DNA of 35,578 nucleotides from CAZCSK01 sp964501265 (GCA_964501265.1 CAZCSK010000023.1:1-35578), one strand, 5' to 3'; shown: positions 20,942 to 29,614, counted from the first letter of the stretch. Program-made: numbers and translations. The notes: generated by a model not told the origin, from the letters alone.

Positions 20942-21972
20942 GCCACCGCTGGGGGCCTGAACTTAATCGCAGCGATCAACCCAACAACGAAGAGCGCCAG
21001 GACGAGGGCCGCGGTCCATATCGGCAATCTGGGATCGGAGGCCACCGCCTGCACGCGGCCGAGACCCGCGTCGATGCGAGACGGCGCGTTGCCATTCACA
21101 CTCACGGCCAGGTCGTAGGTCAGGTCCGAGGCCGCCGAGTCCACTTTCAGGTAACCAAGCCACATACCCGCCGATGGAATCCATTCCATTCCCTTGTCGG
21201 TCCGCAGGTCCTTGATCAGTGAATCCGACGCCCTCTCGCTGCGCTCCAGGTTCAGGCCCTTTTGCGTTCCAGGGAGCAGGCGCGGTTCGACGTCGGTCAA
21301 AAGGTAGACGTCTGCTTGCACGACTTCATTTGCCTGCTTGCCGAGACCGAGAATCCGAAGCGGTACCCACGGGGTATCGGTTGGGATCGAAAGATGAATC
21401 GGAGTTCCATCGCCGGATTGCTGACCGCGTGCGGCCGCAGCATCGGCGTCGAATCGTGCCGCCATGAAGATGGGGCTACGTGATGCATAGAAGTCGAGAA
21501 CTTCAGGAGCGTCCGGGGGCAAGCTGAAACCGTTCTCCTTCGCCCAAACGCCAACTTCGTCGCCTCCACCCTTAAGGACCGTGATGTCTAACGCGTCGAT
21601 ACGAGTCTCGAGAATCACCTGTGCCGACTTCGAAGCTGCGGTTCGTGCGCTGCCTGCCGCGAGCGCCTCGAACTCGGGTTGCGGCTGCGTTTCGCGGATC
21701 AGCCTTTGCAGAGTCCAATCGCCTCCGCGCTCTACCTTCGTCGGTATCCCAGGCAACGGGACCAAAGAGCCGAATGCGCCGCCGCCGCTGCCCACGAACT
21801 GAAATGAGGTTACGTAATGTTCGATGCCGCCGCTGTAGGCGGCGAGTGTCGTGGTACGAAGAAGGTTCACCGATCCGCGCGGGCCGATCAGTCCACCGCA
21901 GGCGATCGCGGGTGCAGCCGTGATGACAACGATCAGGGTTGTGGCAGCGCTAGCGAATCCGAGTCTTTTCAT
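20938..21972 (-). CDS. DUF2330 membrane-anchored secreted protein
   Basis: A signal peptide (MKRLGFASAATTLIVVITAAPAIA), then A-C-G-G-L-I-G-P-R-G-S-V-N-L-L-R-T-T-T-L-A-A-Y and SLVPLPGIPTKVERGGDWTLQRL, the signature of DUF2330 proteins. A C-terminal transmembrane helix (WTAALVLALFVVGLIAAIKF) anchors it with the bulk outside. The length of 344 aa is normal. The function of the family is unknown. Translational overlap with the cupredoxin gene suggests a shared extracytoplasmic role, perhaps copper or redox related. Confidence 0.85.
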   Translation of the reverse strand: MKRLGFASAATTLIVVITAAPAIACGGLIGPRGSVNLLRTTTLAAYSGGIEHYVTSFQFVGSGGGAFGSLVPLPGIPTKVERGGDWTLQRLIRETQPQPEFEALAAGSARTAASKSAQVILETRIDALDITVLKGGGDEVGVWAKENGFSLPPDAPEVLDFYASRSPIFMAARFDADAAAARGQQSGDGTPIHLSIPTDTPWVPLRILGLGKQANEVVQADVYLLTDVEPRLLPGTQKGLNLERSERASDSLIKDLRTDKGMEWIPSAGMWLGYLKVDSAASDLTYDLAVSVNGNAPSRIDAGLGRVQAVASDPRLPIWTAALVLALFVVGLIAAIKFRPPAVA

Positions 21973-22053
21973 TAGATGACCTCCGTCTTTGGGGCGAAGA
22001 AACTTACCCGTTAGACGGCATGCGAGAAGGTTCGGTTCCGGTTGGGAGAAGGT

Positions 22054-22746
22054 TTACGCTGTGGCGCTTGCAGACTTTCGCCACAACTGGAAACCAAGGA
22101 TCAGTAACCAGACCGTGAAGGCGATTGATGTAACGACGAATGCAGTCAGAGTCTCGGCGGTCAGCACGCCGTCGTAGCCGATGAAAACTCCAACGAGCAG
22201 CGACGCTGTGCCGGTAACGACGCCGACCCAGCCCAGCAACTTTGGGTAGTTCGTGCTTGCGATAACCGCCGTTCCGAAAAGAATCGCCGTGAAACCGAAG
22301 TTGACGATGTTGGCTATTGCAAGAAGGCCCATTCCAATGCTCACTATCGCCCCGCCCACGGCCAGTGCCACATCTTTCCCCTCCCCGGTGGCGTTCGCCC
22401 AGTTTTGGGCGAGAACTTTTGCTACTACTCCGTCGATCGCCAAGACTACGAGTAGGATCCCTCCTCCCAACAGGGCGCCAACAAAGCCCAGGCGCGCGAG
22501 TGCGCCGCCAACGTCCCCCTGAACAGAGCGCGAGAACCCGGCCGCTCCGAGCACTCCCAAAACAATCGCCAGCGTGAGGCCGAGATGGATGCCCACCCAC
22601 ATCGAGCTACCGTTGATCTCACCGAGAGTGGACTCGGCGAAGTTCGAGAAATCCACATTCCGCGGATGCATCGCGTTGAACACCAGTCCGACTATGGAAC
22701 CCAATACCAGTGCGGCTCCCGAGATTCTTCCAAGCGCTCTTTGCAT
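22054..22746 (-). CDS. Polytopic membrane protein, unknown function
   Basis: About six hydrophobic helices in 230 aa (for example ISGAALVLGSIVGLVFNAM, IHLGLTLAIVLGVLGAAGF, VGALLGGGILLVVLAIDGVV, AIVSIGMGLLAIANIVNFG, LLGWVGVVTGTASLLVGVFIG, TLTAFVVTSIAFTVWLLILG). It resembles small actinobacterial membrane proteins of the DUF4386 kind, but I cannot assign it. ATG at 22746 has GGGGAGGGG upstream, so the longer reading from 22785 is rejected. It lies 81 nt upstream of the DUF2330 gene on the same strand and is divergent from the epimerase gene. Confidence 0.8.
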   Translation of the reverse strand: MQRALGRISGAALVLGSIVGLVFNAMHPRNVDFSNFAESTLGEINGSSMWVGIHLGLTLAIVLGVLGAAGFSRSVQGDVGGALARLGFVGALLGGGILLVVLAIDGVVAKVLAQNWANATGEGKDVALAVGGAIVSIGMGLLAIANIVNFGFTAILFGTAVIASTNYPKLLGWVGVVTGTASLLVGVFIGYDGVLTAETLTAFVVTSIAFTVWLLILGFQLWRKSASATA

Positions 22747-22840
22747 TTCCCCTCCCCTTTCGTTCGACAAAAATTTGCACACCAAGGACCGAGGACCCCA
22801 GGGATTCGGGTCTCAAGGGTGAGGTAGCCTGTCTAAAGCG

Positions 22841-23893
22841 ATGGCGCAAAAACGAATTCTAATCACTGGCATTTCCGGGCTGCTCGCGGCCCATTTGGCC
22901 CGCGAGCTCGAGACCTCTCCAGACGTGGGCTATGTTGCGGGCGTCGATCTGGGTGAACCACCGATCGATCTGGCGCGCACCGAATACATAAGGGCCGATA
23001 TCCGTAGCCCCCTCATTCACCGCGTGTTGGCATCGACGCGCGTCGACACGATAATCCACGCTGACCTGAAGTCCGCGCAGTTTGGCGCCGGGCGTTCCGC
23101 TCAAAAGGAACAGAATGTTATCGGGGCCATGCAACTGCTTGCCGCCTGTCAGCGGATCGATGCGATCCGAAAAGTCGTCGTTAGATCTTCGACAGCCGTT
23201 TACGGAAACGAGCCCGGCGATCCGTCGATATTGCGCGAGGAATGGTCGGAGCGATCGCATGCTTCCAAGGGCTACGGCAAAGACGTGGCCGATGCCGAGA
23301 CGTCTGCTCGCGATTTTGGCCGCCGCAGGCCCGACGTCGTGGTTACCGTGCTCCGAATGGCAAATATCGTCGGGCCCGCAATCCGTACGAACATGACGGA
23401 ATTTTTCTCATTGCCTCTAATCCCCACCGGCATCGGATACGACCCCCGGCTGCAGTTGCTGCACGAGTCGGACGCGATCAACGTGCTAGCCAAATCCGCG
23501 ATCGAGGATCATCCAGGAGTTTTCAACGTGGCGGACGACGGCGTTATTTATCTTTCTCAGGCCGTGCGAATAGCGCGGCGTCTTCCGGCCCCGATTCTTG
23601 TCTCACTCGCGGCAGGGCTCGGCGACCTTCTACGGCGCTCGGGCTTGGTTGATTTTCCGACCGATCAGATCGCTCTGTTGCAGCACGGCCGTGTTGTAGA
23701 CAATTCGCGCCTCAAGCAAGTGTTTGGTTACCGGCCCACGTTCACAACGCTCGAGGCCTTCAAGGACTTCATTGCATCCGTGGATAACGATGGAAGCAGC
23801 CCAGTGGTGGAATGGGAAAAAGAGTTGTACGGATGGATCGCCCGCGCCGGTGTGCCAGCGCGTCCGCACCTTGTGACCGGGGGGAAAGCATGA
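22841..23893 (+). CDS. Atypical extended SDR / NAD-dependent epimerase (galE2-like)
   Basis: The N-terminal Rossmann motif R-I-L-I-T-G-I-S-G-L-L-A-A and an epimerase/dehydratase body (SSTAVYGNEPGD, LRMANIVGP) are clear. The usual catalytic YxxxK is replaced by G-Y-G-K-D-V-A-D-A-E, where Val occupies the Lys position. As far as I recall, the mycobacterial Rv0501 group shows the same F/Y-G-K-D pattern, so it is a family feature and not a mutation; the protein may bind NAD without epimerase chemistry. The final about 60 residues are helical. It overlaps the acyltransferase gene by 4 bp (ATGA). The pair resembles Rv0501-Rv0502 next to bS22 in mycobacteria, although here bS22 lies 4.6 kb upstream. 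Confidence 0.85.
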   Translation: MAQKRILITGISGLLAAHLARELETSPDVGYVAGVDLGEPPIDLARTEYIRADIRSPLIHRVLASTRVDTIIHADLKSAQFGAGRSAQKEQNVIGAMQLLAACQRIDAIRKVVVRSSTAVYGNEPGDPSILREEWSERSHASKGYGKDVADAETSARDFGRRRPDVVVTVLRMANIVGPAIRTNMTEFFSLPLIPTGIGYDPRLQLLHESDAINVLAKSAIEDHPGVFNVADDGVIYLSQAVRIARRLPAPILVSLAAGLGDLLRRSGLVDFPTDQIALLQHGRVVDNSRLKQVFGYRPTFTTLEAFKDFIASVDNDGSSPVVEWEKELYGWIARAGVPARPHLVTGGKA

Positions 23894-24897
23894 GTCCTGT
23901 CGGCGCTCCCCAGGTACTCAAAGACCGATGCCGAGCGATAGCTTCGTCGGGCCGACGGTGTCGCAATCACGCCGTCGATGAGCGCGGGTTTTGCCGGGTC
24001 CACGCGGGCCCGCGCCGGCACCTGCAACACGCCGCCCCGGATCGCCGGTCGCCGGAAGCGCTCTTCGAGGAGCGCGTTCGCGGATTGATCGACTTTGCCC
24101 GTCGCCGGCTGCTCGGCGATTACGAAGTCGATGAGTTTGGATTCGACCGCGAACTAACTGAGACGATTCTTCAACCAATAGCGATGTTGATGTACAACCA
24201 CTATTGGCGAGTCACGACCATCGGGATCGAGAATGTTCCCGCGACTGGGCCCGCTCTGCTGGTGGCGAATCATTCCGGAACGGTTCCCTGGGATGCTGCG
24301 ATGATGAAGTTTGGACTCCTGCAGGAGCATCCTGCTCGTCGCCATGTTCGACTTCTTGCCGCCGACCTTGCAGTCTCGATGCCATTCATGTCGCATCTTG
24401 CAAGAAAGACCGGTAACACCGTTGCTATCGAGGAAGACTCTTTGCGTTTGCTCGAAGCTGGCGAACTGGTGGGTGTCTTTCCGGAGGGATACAAGGGAGT
24501 TGGTAAGCCATTCGCTCAGCGGTATCGCCTTCAGCGTTTCGGGCGCGGAGGTTTTGTTACGCTCGCCCTGAAAGCTAAGGTTCCCGTGATTCCGGTCGCG
24601 ATCGTGGGAGCCGAAGAGATCTATCCGATGATCGGGAACCTCAAGGGCCTGGCGAGGTTGCTGGGCTTTCCGTATTTTCCGGTCACTCCGTTTTTCCCTG
24701 CTCTTGGACCACTGGGCGCGATACCGTTGCCGTCGAAATGGACGATCGAATACGGTGAGCCCATCCAAATGGACTCATTTGGAGAGGATGCGTTCGAGGA
24801 TGCCATGCTCGTATTCGACCTAACCGATCGAATCAGAGACACGATTCAGCAGATGCTAAATCGCAATCTGGCGGCGCGCTCCGGAACGTTTTTCTAG
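23890..24897 (+). CDS. PlsC-type acyltransferase with N-terminal zinc-knuckle
   Basis: The C-terminal about 230 residues form a lysophospholipid acyltransferase domain: VANHSGTVPWDA (variant of the NHxxxxD box), GNTVAIEEDSLRLLEAGELVGVFPEGYKG (FPEG box) and VPVIPVAIVGAEEIYPMIG. Membrane glycerolipid acylation is the inferred role. The first 40 residues are an added C14-x9-C24-x10-C35-x2-H38 module (RCRAIASSGRRC...GFCRVH), like the small CCCH-type zinc knuckles seen on phage and mobile-element proteins, an uncommon fusion partner. ATG at 23890 (ATGA overlap) is chosen; the frame is open further 5' inside the epimerase gene. The length is 335 aa. Confidence 0.87.
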   Translation: MSPVGAPQVLKDRCRAIASSGRRCRNHAVDERGFCRVHAGPRRHLQHAAPDRRSPEALFEERVRGLIDFARRRLLGDYEVDEFGFDRELTETILQPIAMLMYNHYWRVTTIGIENVPATGPALLVANHSGTVPWDAAMMKFGLLQEHPARRHVRLLAADLAVSMPFMSHLARKTGNTVAIEEDSLRLLEAGELVGVFPEGYKGVGKPFAQRYRLQRFGRGGFVTLALKAKVPVIPVAIVGAEEIYPMIGNLKGLARLLGFPYFPVTPFFPALGPLGAIPLPSKWTIEYGEPIQMDSFGEDAFEDAMLVFDLTDRIRDTIQQMLNRNLAARSGTFF

Positions 24898-24899
24898 AG

Positions 24900-24998
24900 T
24901 TATGGCAGAACCTTTGACATCTGCAGTACTCCGAGGATGCCCATGACGGCGATCACTGCCAGCAACATCATCAGAGCAAGTATTGTGCGTTTACGCAT
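24900..24998 (-). CDS. Small single-pass membrane peptide (hypothetical)
   Basis: A 32-codon frame: M-R-K-R-T-I-L-A-L-M-M-L-L-A-V-I-A-V-M-G-I-L-G-V-L-Q-M-S-K-V-L-P. The basic start followed by one hydrophobic helix is a credible membrane peptide and the frame fills the space between two plus-strand genes. There is no strong Shine-Dalgarno, so it could be fortuitous. Confidence 0.35.
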   Translation of the reverse strand: MRKRTILALMMLLAVIAVMGILGVLQMSKVLP

Positions 24999-25030
24999 TA
25001 TCTCAACGATACCTTTTGGAGGTGCGGGAA

Positions 25031-25300
25031 GTGCCAGGTCCTAATGGACTCGTTTTCTGGATCGTGGCTGGCGGTATCGCTGGCTGGCTGGCCGGCATCA
25101 TCACCCGTTCAGGCAAGCGAATGGGGTGTCTGCTAAACATCGTCGTCGGTATCCTGGGGGCAGTCATCGGAGCCTATGTTTTTGACCGTATGGATTGGGC
25201 GCTTCCAGAGAATGGTCAGTTTTGGGCCAACGTGTTCATGGCCTTCGTGGGAGCGACGATCCTGTTGGCTCTTCTGCGGCTTTTGAGCCGTCGATCCTAG
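25031..25300 (+). CDS. GlsB/YeaQ/YmgE family small membrane protein
   Basis: An 89-aa protein with three hydrophobic helices and the family pattern G-L-V-F-W-I-V-A-G-G-I-A-G-W-L-A-G and G-C-L-L-N-I-V-V-G-I-L-G-A-V-I-G-A-Y-V-F. Members are stress-linked membrane proteins often annotated as transglycosylase-associated; biochemical function is not established. GTG at 25031 is favoured because GGAGG lies 8 nt upstream. Its stop overlaps the stop of the convergent response regulator (CTAG). Confidence 0.88.
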   Translation: MPGPNGLVFWIVAGGIAGWLAGIITRSGKRMGCLLNIVVGILGAVIGAYVFDRMDWALPENGQFWANVFMAFVGATILLALLRLLSRRS

Positions 25301-25701
25301 CGATCTGACCTTCGGTCGGGCTTCTTCCCGACCGTCAAGCAGAGGGAGGCGATGTTTCGCTGGAGCGTCTCGAGGCCTTCGACCTTTCCGACACAAATCG
25401 AAACTCCCGCTTCCTTCGCCTCTTTCTTGAGGTCGTCATTGAGATAGGCCGAATAAAGGATGATTTTCTGATTCGGGATGAGTTCACGAATCCGGCGGGA
25501 CGCTTCTATGCCGTTCATTCCGGGCATCATGTAATCGATTACAGCAACATTTGGACGGTGCTCGGTGATCAGGGCGATCCCTTCCGCGGCATCCGCTCCC
25601 GACCCGACGACGTCGAAGCCGTCCAGGGTCAGCATCGACGTGAGCATGTGACGGACGTGATCGACATCGTCGATCACGACCAGGCTGATATCGCGGTTCA
25701 T
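25297..25701 (-). CDS. Receiver-only response regulator (CheY-like)
   Basis: A single REC domain of 134 aa: acidic pair D11-D12, phosphoacceptor D56 (AVIDYMMPGMNG), S84 (ILYSAY) and K106 (CVGKVEG) are all in place, so it should be phosphorylated. No output domain is present, and a basic tail (KKPDRRSDR) ends it. It may shuttle phosphate or regulate by protein contact. It overlaps the preceding isomerase gene by 4 bp (ATGA); no histidine kinase is nearby. Confidence 0.92.
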   Translation of the reverse strand: MNRDISLVVIDDVDHVRHMLTSMLTLDGFDVVGSGADAAEGIALITEHRPNVAVIDYMMPGMNGIEASRRIRELIPNQKIILYSAYLNDDLKKEAKEAGVSICVGKVEGLETLQRNIASLCLTVGKKPDRRSDR

Positions 25702-26483
25702 GGAAGGTGATCTTCGCAGAATTCGCGCGCCCGTGCGAGGGCCTCCGCCACTTTGGCTTCGTCGCCGACATAGGGACGCATGTCGAGTTCGAGGGAAAGG
25801 TCGCCCTTGAAGCCGGATGTCGGAAGTCGCTTGACGAACACGTCGAGAGGAAGTACCCCCGTGCCGGGGACGGCATGGCTGTCCCGGTGATCGCCCCTGG
25901 AGTCTGAGAGGTGAACGTGAGCGATCTGGCCCCCCAATCGTTCGAGCGCTTCGAGAATGTCGTAACCATCAACACCACAGTGGCTGGTGTCCAAGGTCAC
26001 CTGAGTGAACCCGTCGAGATCCGACGGACTTACCCATCGGTGACCTCTCACGGGGGCGCCTCGTACCCAAAGTCGAAACATGTTCTCAACTGCAATCGCC
26101 AAACCATGATCGGAACTGAAACGATTGAGTTGTGTTAGCAGCCAGGTCTGATACCGCAGTTCCCAAAGATAGGGGGGGTGAACGACCACGACGCCAGCCC
26201 CTAACCCCTTGGCCACCGCGGTCGAGCGGTCGATGATCTTCATGAAGTTCGGCCCCCAAACCCGGCGGGTGATGACGAGCATCGGCGCATGGAGCGCCCT
26301 TATTTCAATTCCCTCTTTACGTGCGATTGCCCCAGCCACCTCCGCAGATTGCGTGCGCGGATCGCGGGTAACCATGAGCTCGGCGGCGTCGAAGCCGGCT
26401 TGACGGATCAGGGCGAGCGTCCGGTCCAATTCCCACATCCAAAAGCTGCCGGTCGAACAAATAATGCGGGGTCGTGATGTCAT
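25698..26483 (-). CDS. Sugar phosphate isomerase/epimerase-like TIM barrel (AP endonuclease family 2 fold)
   Basis: The protein begins I-I-C-S-T-G-S-F-W-M and runs through beta-alpha units with candidate metal ligands: H in ALHAPM, H in VVVHPP, E in IAVENMF, D and H in LDTSHCG, H in AHVHLSDSRGD and E in LSLELDM. This is the layout of xylose-isomerase-like TIM barrels. Substrate unknown: sugar isomerase, myo-inosose dehydratase-like or endonuclease IV-like. ATG at 26483 or 26492 are both possible; neither has a Shine-Dalgarno. It is coupled by ATGA overlap to the receiver protein, an odd pairing. Confidence 0.82.
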   Translation of the reverse strand: MTSRPRIICSTGSFWMWELDRTLALIRQAGFDAAELMVTRDPRTQSAEVAGAIARKEGIEIRALHAPMLVITRRVWGPNFMKIIDRSTAVAKGLGAGVVVVHPPYLWELRYQTWLLTQLNRFSSDHGLAIAVENMFRLWVRGAPVRGHRWVSPSDLDGFTQVTLDTSHCGVDGYDILEALERLGGQIAHVHLSDSRGDHRDSHAVPGTGVLPLDVFVKRLPTSGFKGDLSLELDMRPYVGDEAKVAEALARAREFCEDHLP

Positions 26484-26519
26484 AAAAAACATTGTATTGC
26501 GCTGAAACGGGGGCGCGAC

Positions 26520-27341
26520 CTACAGGCCGGTCGAAAGTGCTCCTCCTATGTAGGACGCCACACGGGCGAGTAGATTTCGCTCGGCGGTCTCGCGTCGGGC
26601 GTTCCTTCGTCTTTGTTCGACGGCCTCTGCGGCTCGCTGTTGTAGGAACGCTTGATAGTCGGCCCGCGCCTCGTCCGAAAACTCAGATTCCTTTTCCAAG
26701 AGATCAAAGTAAGCAGCCATCTCGCCCTTCACCTTTGATCCAGGGGGAGGGGGCGGTGGAGGCGGCGGCTCTACGGGAGCCACGGGGGCGGCCGCGGGTT
26801 GGGACGTCCGCCTGACGGTGGTGGTTCGGGGCCTCGGAGCGGCTGTGGTTGTCGTGGTCTTCGTCGTCGTGGTCTTGGCCGGAGCGGGGGCCGCCTGGGC
26901 CGGCGCCTGCATGAACACCTCGGTTACGAAAATTGTGGTATCTGCTGCGATCACCACCCCAACCCCGACGTAGTTGAAATCTGGATCGAGAATGTTTTTC
27001 TTGTGCGATGCGGAGTTCATGAAGGCCGTATGAATGTCATCGCACTGGGGCCCCATGCCGACGTTCTCGCCGAGGCTCTGCCAATCGTTGGGGGCCTCGT
27101 TCGCGAGGTTGCCGTTGTGGTAGATGGTTCCCGATGAGGCCATGCGGGCGGAATGCCGCCTGGCAATGCTTACGAGATCGCTTCGTACGGAAAGCGGACC
27201 CCTCCCGGCGGCCGCGCGGGCCCCATTTATTTTGGACGTAAAACAGGATTCTTCTGCGCTCGCCTGGGCGATCCCGGCCATGAGTAACCAGAGCCCCCCT
27301 ACGGCAGCGGCAATCACCACTATCCGCGCGCGCAATCTCAT
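26520..27341 (-). CDS. Secreted CAP/SCP-domain protein with Thr/Pro linker
   Basis: A signal peptide (residues 1-30, IVVIAAAVGGLWLLMAGIAQASA), then a bacterial CAP (SCP/PR1) domain: LVSIARRHSARMASSGTIYHN, GENVGMG, AFMNSASHKKNILDPDFNYVGVGV. A Thr-rich stretch (TTTTKTTTTTAA) and a run of nine prolines link it to a charged, coiled C-terminal segment (EMAAYFDLLEKESEFSDEARADYQAFLQQRAAEAVEQRRR). The length is 273 aa from ATG 27341; a longer upstream reading has no signal peptide at its start and is rejected. Exported; function of bacterial CAP proteins is mostly unknown. Divergent from the acyl-CoA ligase gene, leaving a 42-bp promoter region. Confidence 0.88.
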   Translation of the reverse strand: MRLRARIVVIAAAVGGLWLLMAGIAQASAEESCFTSKINGARAAAGRGPLSVRSDLVSIARRHSARMASSGTIYHNGNLANEAPNDWQSLGENVGMGPQCDDIHTAFMNSASHKKNILDPDFNYVGVGVVIAADTTIFVTEVFMQAPAQAAPAPAKTTTTKTTTTTAAPRPRTTTVRRTSQPAAAPVAPVEPPPPPPPPPGSKVKGEMAAYFDLLEKESEFSDEARADYQAFLQQRAAEAVEQRRRNARRETAERNLLARVASYIGGALSTGL

Positions 27342-27383
27342 ACGTGGGTGGTCGGCCTGCAACCTGAAATACTTGAGGCTGTT

Positions 27384-28895
27384 ATGAGTAGATTGAATCT
27401 CGCCGACGACCTGAGGGCAAATGCGGATCGCTCGCAAGAGGCCGCGGCTTTGCTCTACCAATCTGACGCCATCACCTATGCCGACCTCAACGGCAACGCC
27501 GACCGAGTGGCGGCCGGGCTGGTCAAGTTGGGGGTTCGAAAGGGCGACCGGGTGGCGTTTTCGGTGGGCAACACACCTTACTTTCCCGCTATCTACTATG
27601 GAGTCTTGCGGGCCGGGGCGGTGGCGGTGCCCCTCAATACCTCGCTGACGGCGGCCGAACTGCGCCCGTTTCTTTCTGCTGTCGCCCCGCGGGCGATCAT
27701 CGCCTCGGAGGGTACGGTCAACGAGGTGATGTCTGCCGGGCCCCATTCGGCGCCCGTCTTTGTCATCGGCAAGCACCTCACGGCCCGGCCGTACGAATCG
27801 CTTCTCCAGTCCTCTCCGCCGCCCGACGTTGCCACCGGCCCCGACGACCTCGCCGTTCTCGCCTACACCTCGGGCACATCAGGGAGCCCAAAGGGGGCAA
27901 TGCTCACTCATGGAAACCTCGACGCCAACATCAAGCAAATGATCGACATCCCCAACAACCCCACGCGCTCCGACGATGTTGTGCTCGGCGTTCTTCCGAT
28001 GTTTCACATTTACGCGATGAATGTGATTCTGGGACTGTCCGTTCGGCAGGGGGCGGCCGTCGCTTTGCAGGAGCGATTTGACGTCGTGGGAACGATGGAG
28101 CTGATCGAGCGTCACGGAGTGACGATTATCGCGGGCGCTCCACCGATGTTCGCGGCCTGGCTCAAGTTACCGGACAGCCGCCGGTTCGACCTTTCGAAAG
28201 TGCGCTTCGCCGTCTCTGGCGCATCAGCCCTTGACCCGCAGATAATCGGCGCTTTCCGGCAAAGGTTCGGCGTCGAGATTTGGGAAGGTTACGGGCTGAC
28301 CGAAACGTCTCCCACCGTCGCGACGACGAGGATGGCCGACCAGCGCCCCGGCTCAATCGGCAAGCCGATTCCCGGAGTCGAGGTTCGCATCGCGTCGGAG
28401 GATACTGAAGAGGCTCTGCCCGGGGATCCCGGTGAGATTTGGGTCAAGGGGCCTAACGTATTCAAGGGATATTGGGGTGGCGACGAAGCATCCGGTCGCG
28501 TGCTCGCCCAGGAGTGGTTGAGGACCGGCGACATCGCCTACCGGGATGAAGACGGATATCTTTGGCTCGTCGATCGACTAAAGGAATTGATTATCGTTTC
28601 CGGCTTCAATGTCTATCCCAAAGAAGTGGAAGATGCCTTGCGCAGACATCCTGCCGTTTTAGACGCGGCCGTTATGGGCGAGCCCCATCCCCAACAGGGC
28701 GAGTGCGTGAAGGCGTATGTGGCGCTGAAGTTGGGACAGACTGCCAGCAGCGAGGAACTCGTTGTTCATTGCACCAAGAATCTGGCTCGATTCAAAGTCC
28801 CGAGCGAAATTGAGATCGTGGACGAATTGCCGCGGCTTGCAACTGGCAAAGTGTTGAAACGACAGCTAAGACCCAAAGAGTTAGGCCCCGCGTAA
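27384..28895 (+). CDS. Acyl-CoA synthetase / AMP-dependent ligase
   Basis: An ANL-superfamily adenylating enzyme that activates a carboxylate (probably a fatty acid) with ATP and CoA. Visible are the P-loop Y-T-S-G-T-S-G-S-P-K-G (161-171), GYGLTETSPTVA, the TGD hinge region WLRTGDIAYRDEDGYLWLVDRLKELIIVSGFNVYPKEVED, and the C-terminal catalytic Lys in RLATGKVLKRQLR. The length of 503 aa is typical of FadD-like medium/long-chain ligases. Start at 27384 is inferred; GAGG lies upstream. The next gene starts in the stop codon (TAATG). Confidence 0.93.
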   Translation: MSRLNLADDLRANADRSQEAAALLYQSDAITYADLNGNADRVAAGLVKLGVRKGDRVAFSVGNTPYFPAIYYGVLRAGAVAVPLNTSLTAAELRPFLSAVAPRAIIASEGTVNEVMSAGPHSAPVFVIGKHLTARPYESLLQSSPPPDVATGPDDLAVLAYTSGTSGSPKGAMLTHGNLDANIKQMIDIPNNPTRSDDVVLGVLPMFHIYAMNVILGLSVRQGAAVALQERFDVVGTMELIERHGVTIIAGAPPMFAAWLKLPDSRRFDLSKVRFAVSGASALDPQIIGAFRQRFGVEIWEGYGLTETSPTVATTRMADQRPGSIGKPIPGVEVRIASEDTEEALPGDPGEIWVKGPNVFKGYWGGDEASGRVLAQEWLRTGDIAYRDEDGYLWLVDRLKELIIVSGFNVYPKEVEDALRRHPAVLDAAVMGEPHPQQGECVKAYVALKLGQTASSEELVVHCTKNLARFKVPSEIEIVDELPRLATGKVLKRQLRPKELGPA

Positions 28896-29614
28896 TGTGG
28901 GTCTTCCCTCTTGCGGCCGCCGCCGTGAGCGGCGTGTTCGCCGCCATCATGCTCCGCCGGTTCTTCGACCGCCAAAGGCCCCACGAATTGGCATGGGGGG
29001 TGGCTCTGTTGATGTTTGCGGCGGCGTCCTTTGCGGCGGCGATGGGAATCCTAGGCGGATGGAGCGGGTTTAAGTTCCGAACCTACTATTTGTTCGGCGC
29101 AATTATCAACGTTCCTTTCTTGGGGCTCGGGACGCTTTATCTCCTTGTTCCACGAAAGATCGCTCACGCGGCAGCCGCGGTCGTCATTGTTGCGTCGATC
29201 TACGCGGCGGGTGCGGTCTTCACGGCTCAACTGCTCGCCGCCGGACTGCGGGTGACGGGTTCGATTCCCCCAGGAAGCAAAGTGATGCCGGAAGCGGTGC
29301 GAACTCTTTCTCGTTTCTTTTCGTATGCCGGATTTTTCGTCGTCGTGGGGGGAGCGCTTGCGAGTGCCTGGAGGTTGTCGAGATCGCCGGGTGCCGCTGC
29401 TCGACGGCTTGCATCCGCCAACATCCTTATAGCAACTGGCACTCTTGTTGTCGCGGTAGCAAGCGGTTTCGCTCGGTACGGAGGAGGTTCGGTTTTCGCG
29501 GTCGGCCTATTGGCAGGCGTTACGTTGATGTTTGTTGGATTCATGAGAACTCTTATCCCGTCGCCGCTGCGTGTTGACGACTCAGTCCCCGAGCCGGACC
29601 GTGGCCCTGGCTGA
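28895..29614 (+). CDS. Seven-helix membrane protein, unknown function
   Basis: A 239-aa protein with about seven hydrophobic segments starting at residue 1 (VFPLAAAAVSGVFAAIMLRRF, ELAWGVALLMFAAASFAAAMG, YLFGAIINVPFLGLGTLYLLV and so on). It has no motif I recognise. It is translationally coupled to the acyl-CoA ligase (TAATG) and overlaps the ccdA start. A C-terminal acidic/Pro tail (DDSVPEPDRGPG) is cytoplasmic or external depending on topology. Confidence 0.8.
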   Translation: MWVFPLAAAAVSGVFAAIMLRRFFDRQRPHELAWGVALLMFAAASFAAAMGILGGWSGFKFRTYYLFGAIINVPFLGLGTLYLLVPRKIAHAAAAVVIVASIYAAGAVFTAQLLAAGLRVTGSIPPGSKVMPEAVRTLSRFFSYAGFFVVVGGALASAWRLSRSPGAAARRLASANILIATGTLVVAVASGFARYGGGSVFAVGLLAGVTLMFVGFMRTLIPSPLRVDDSVPEPDRGPG

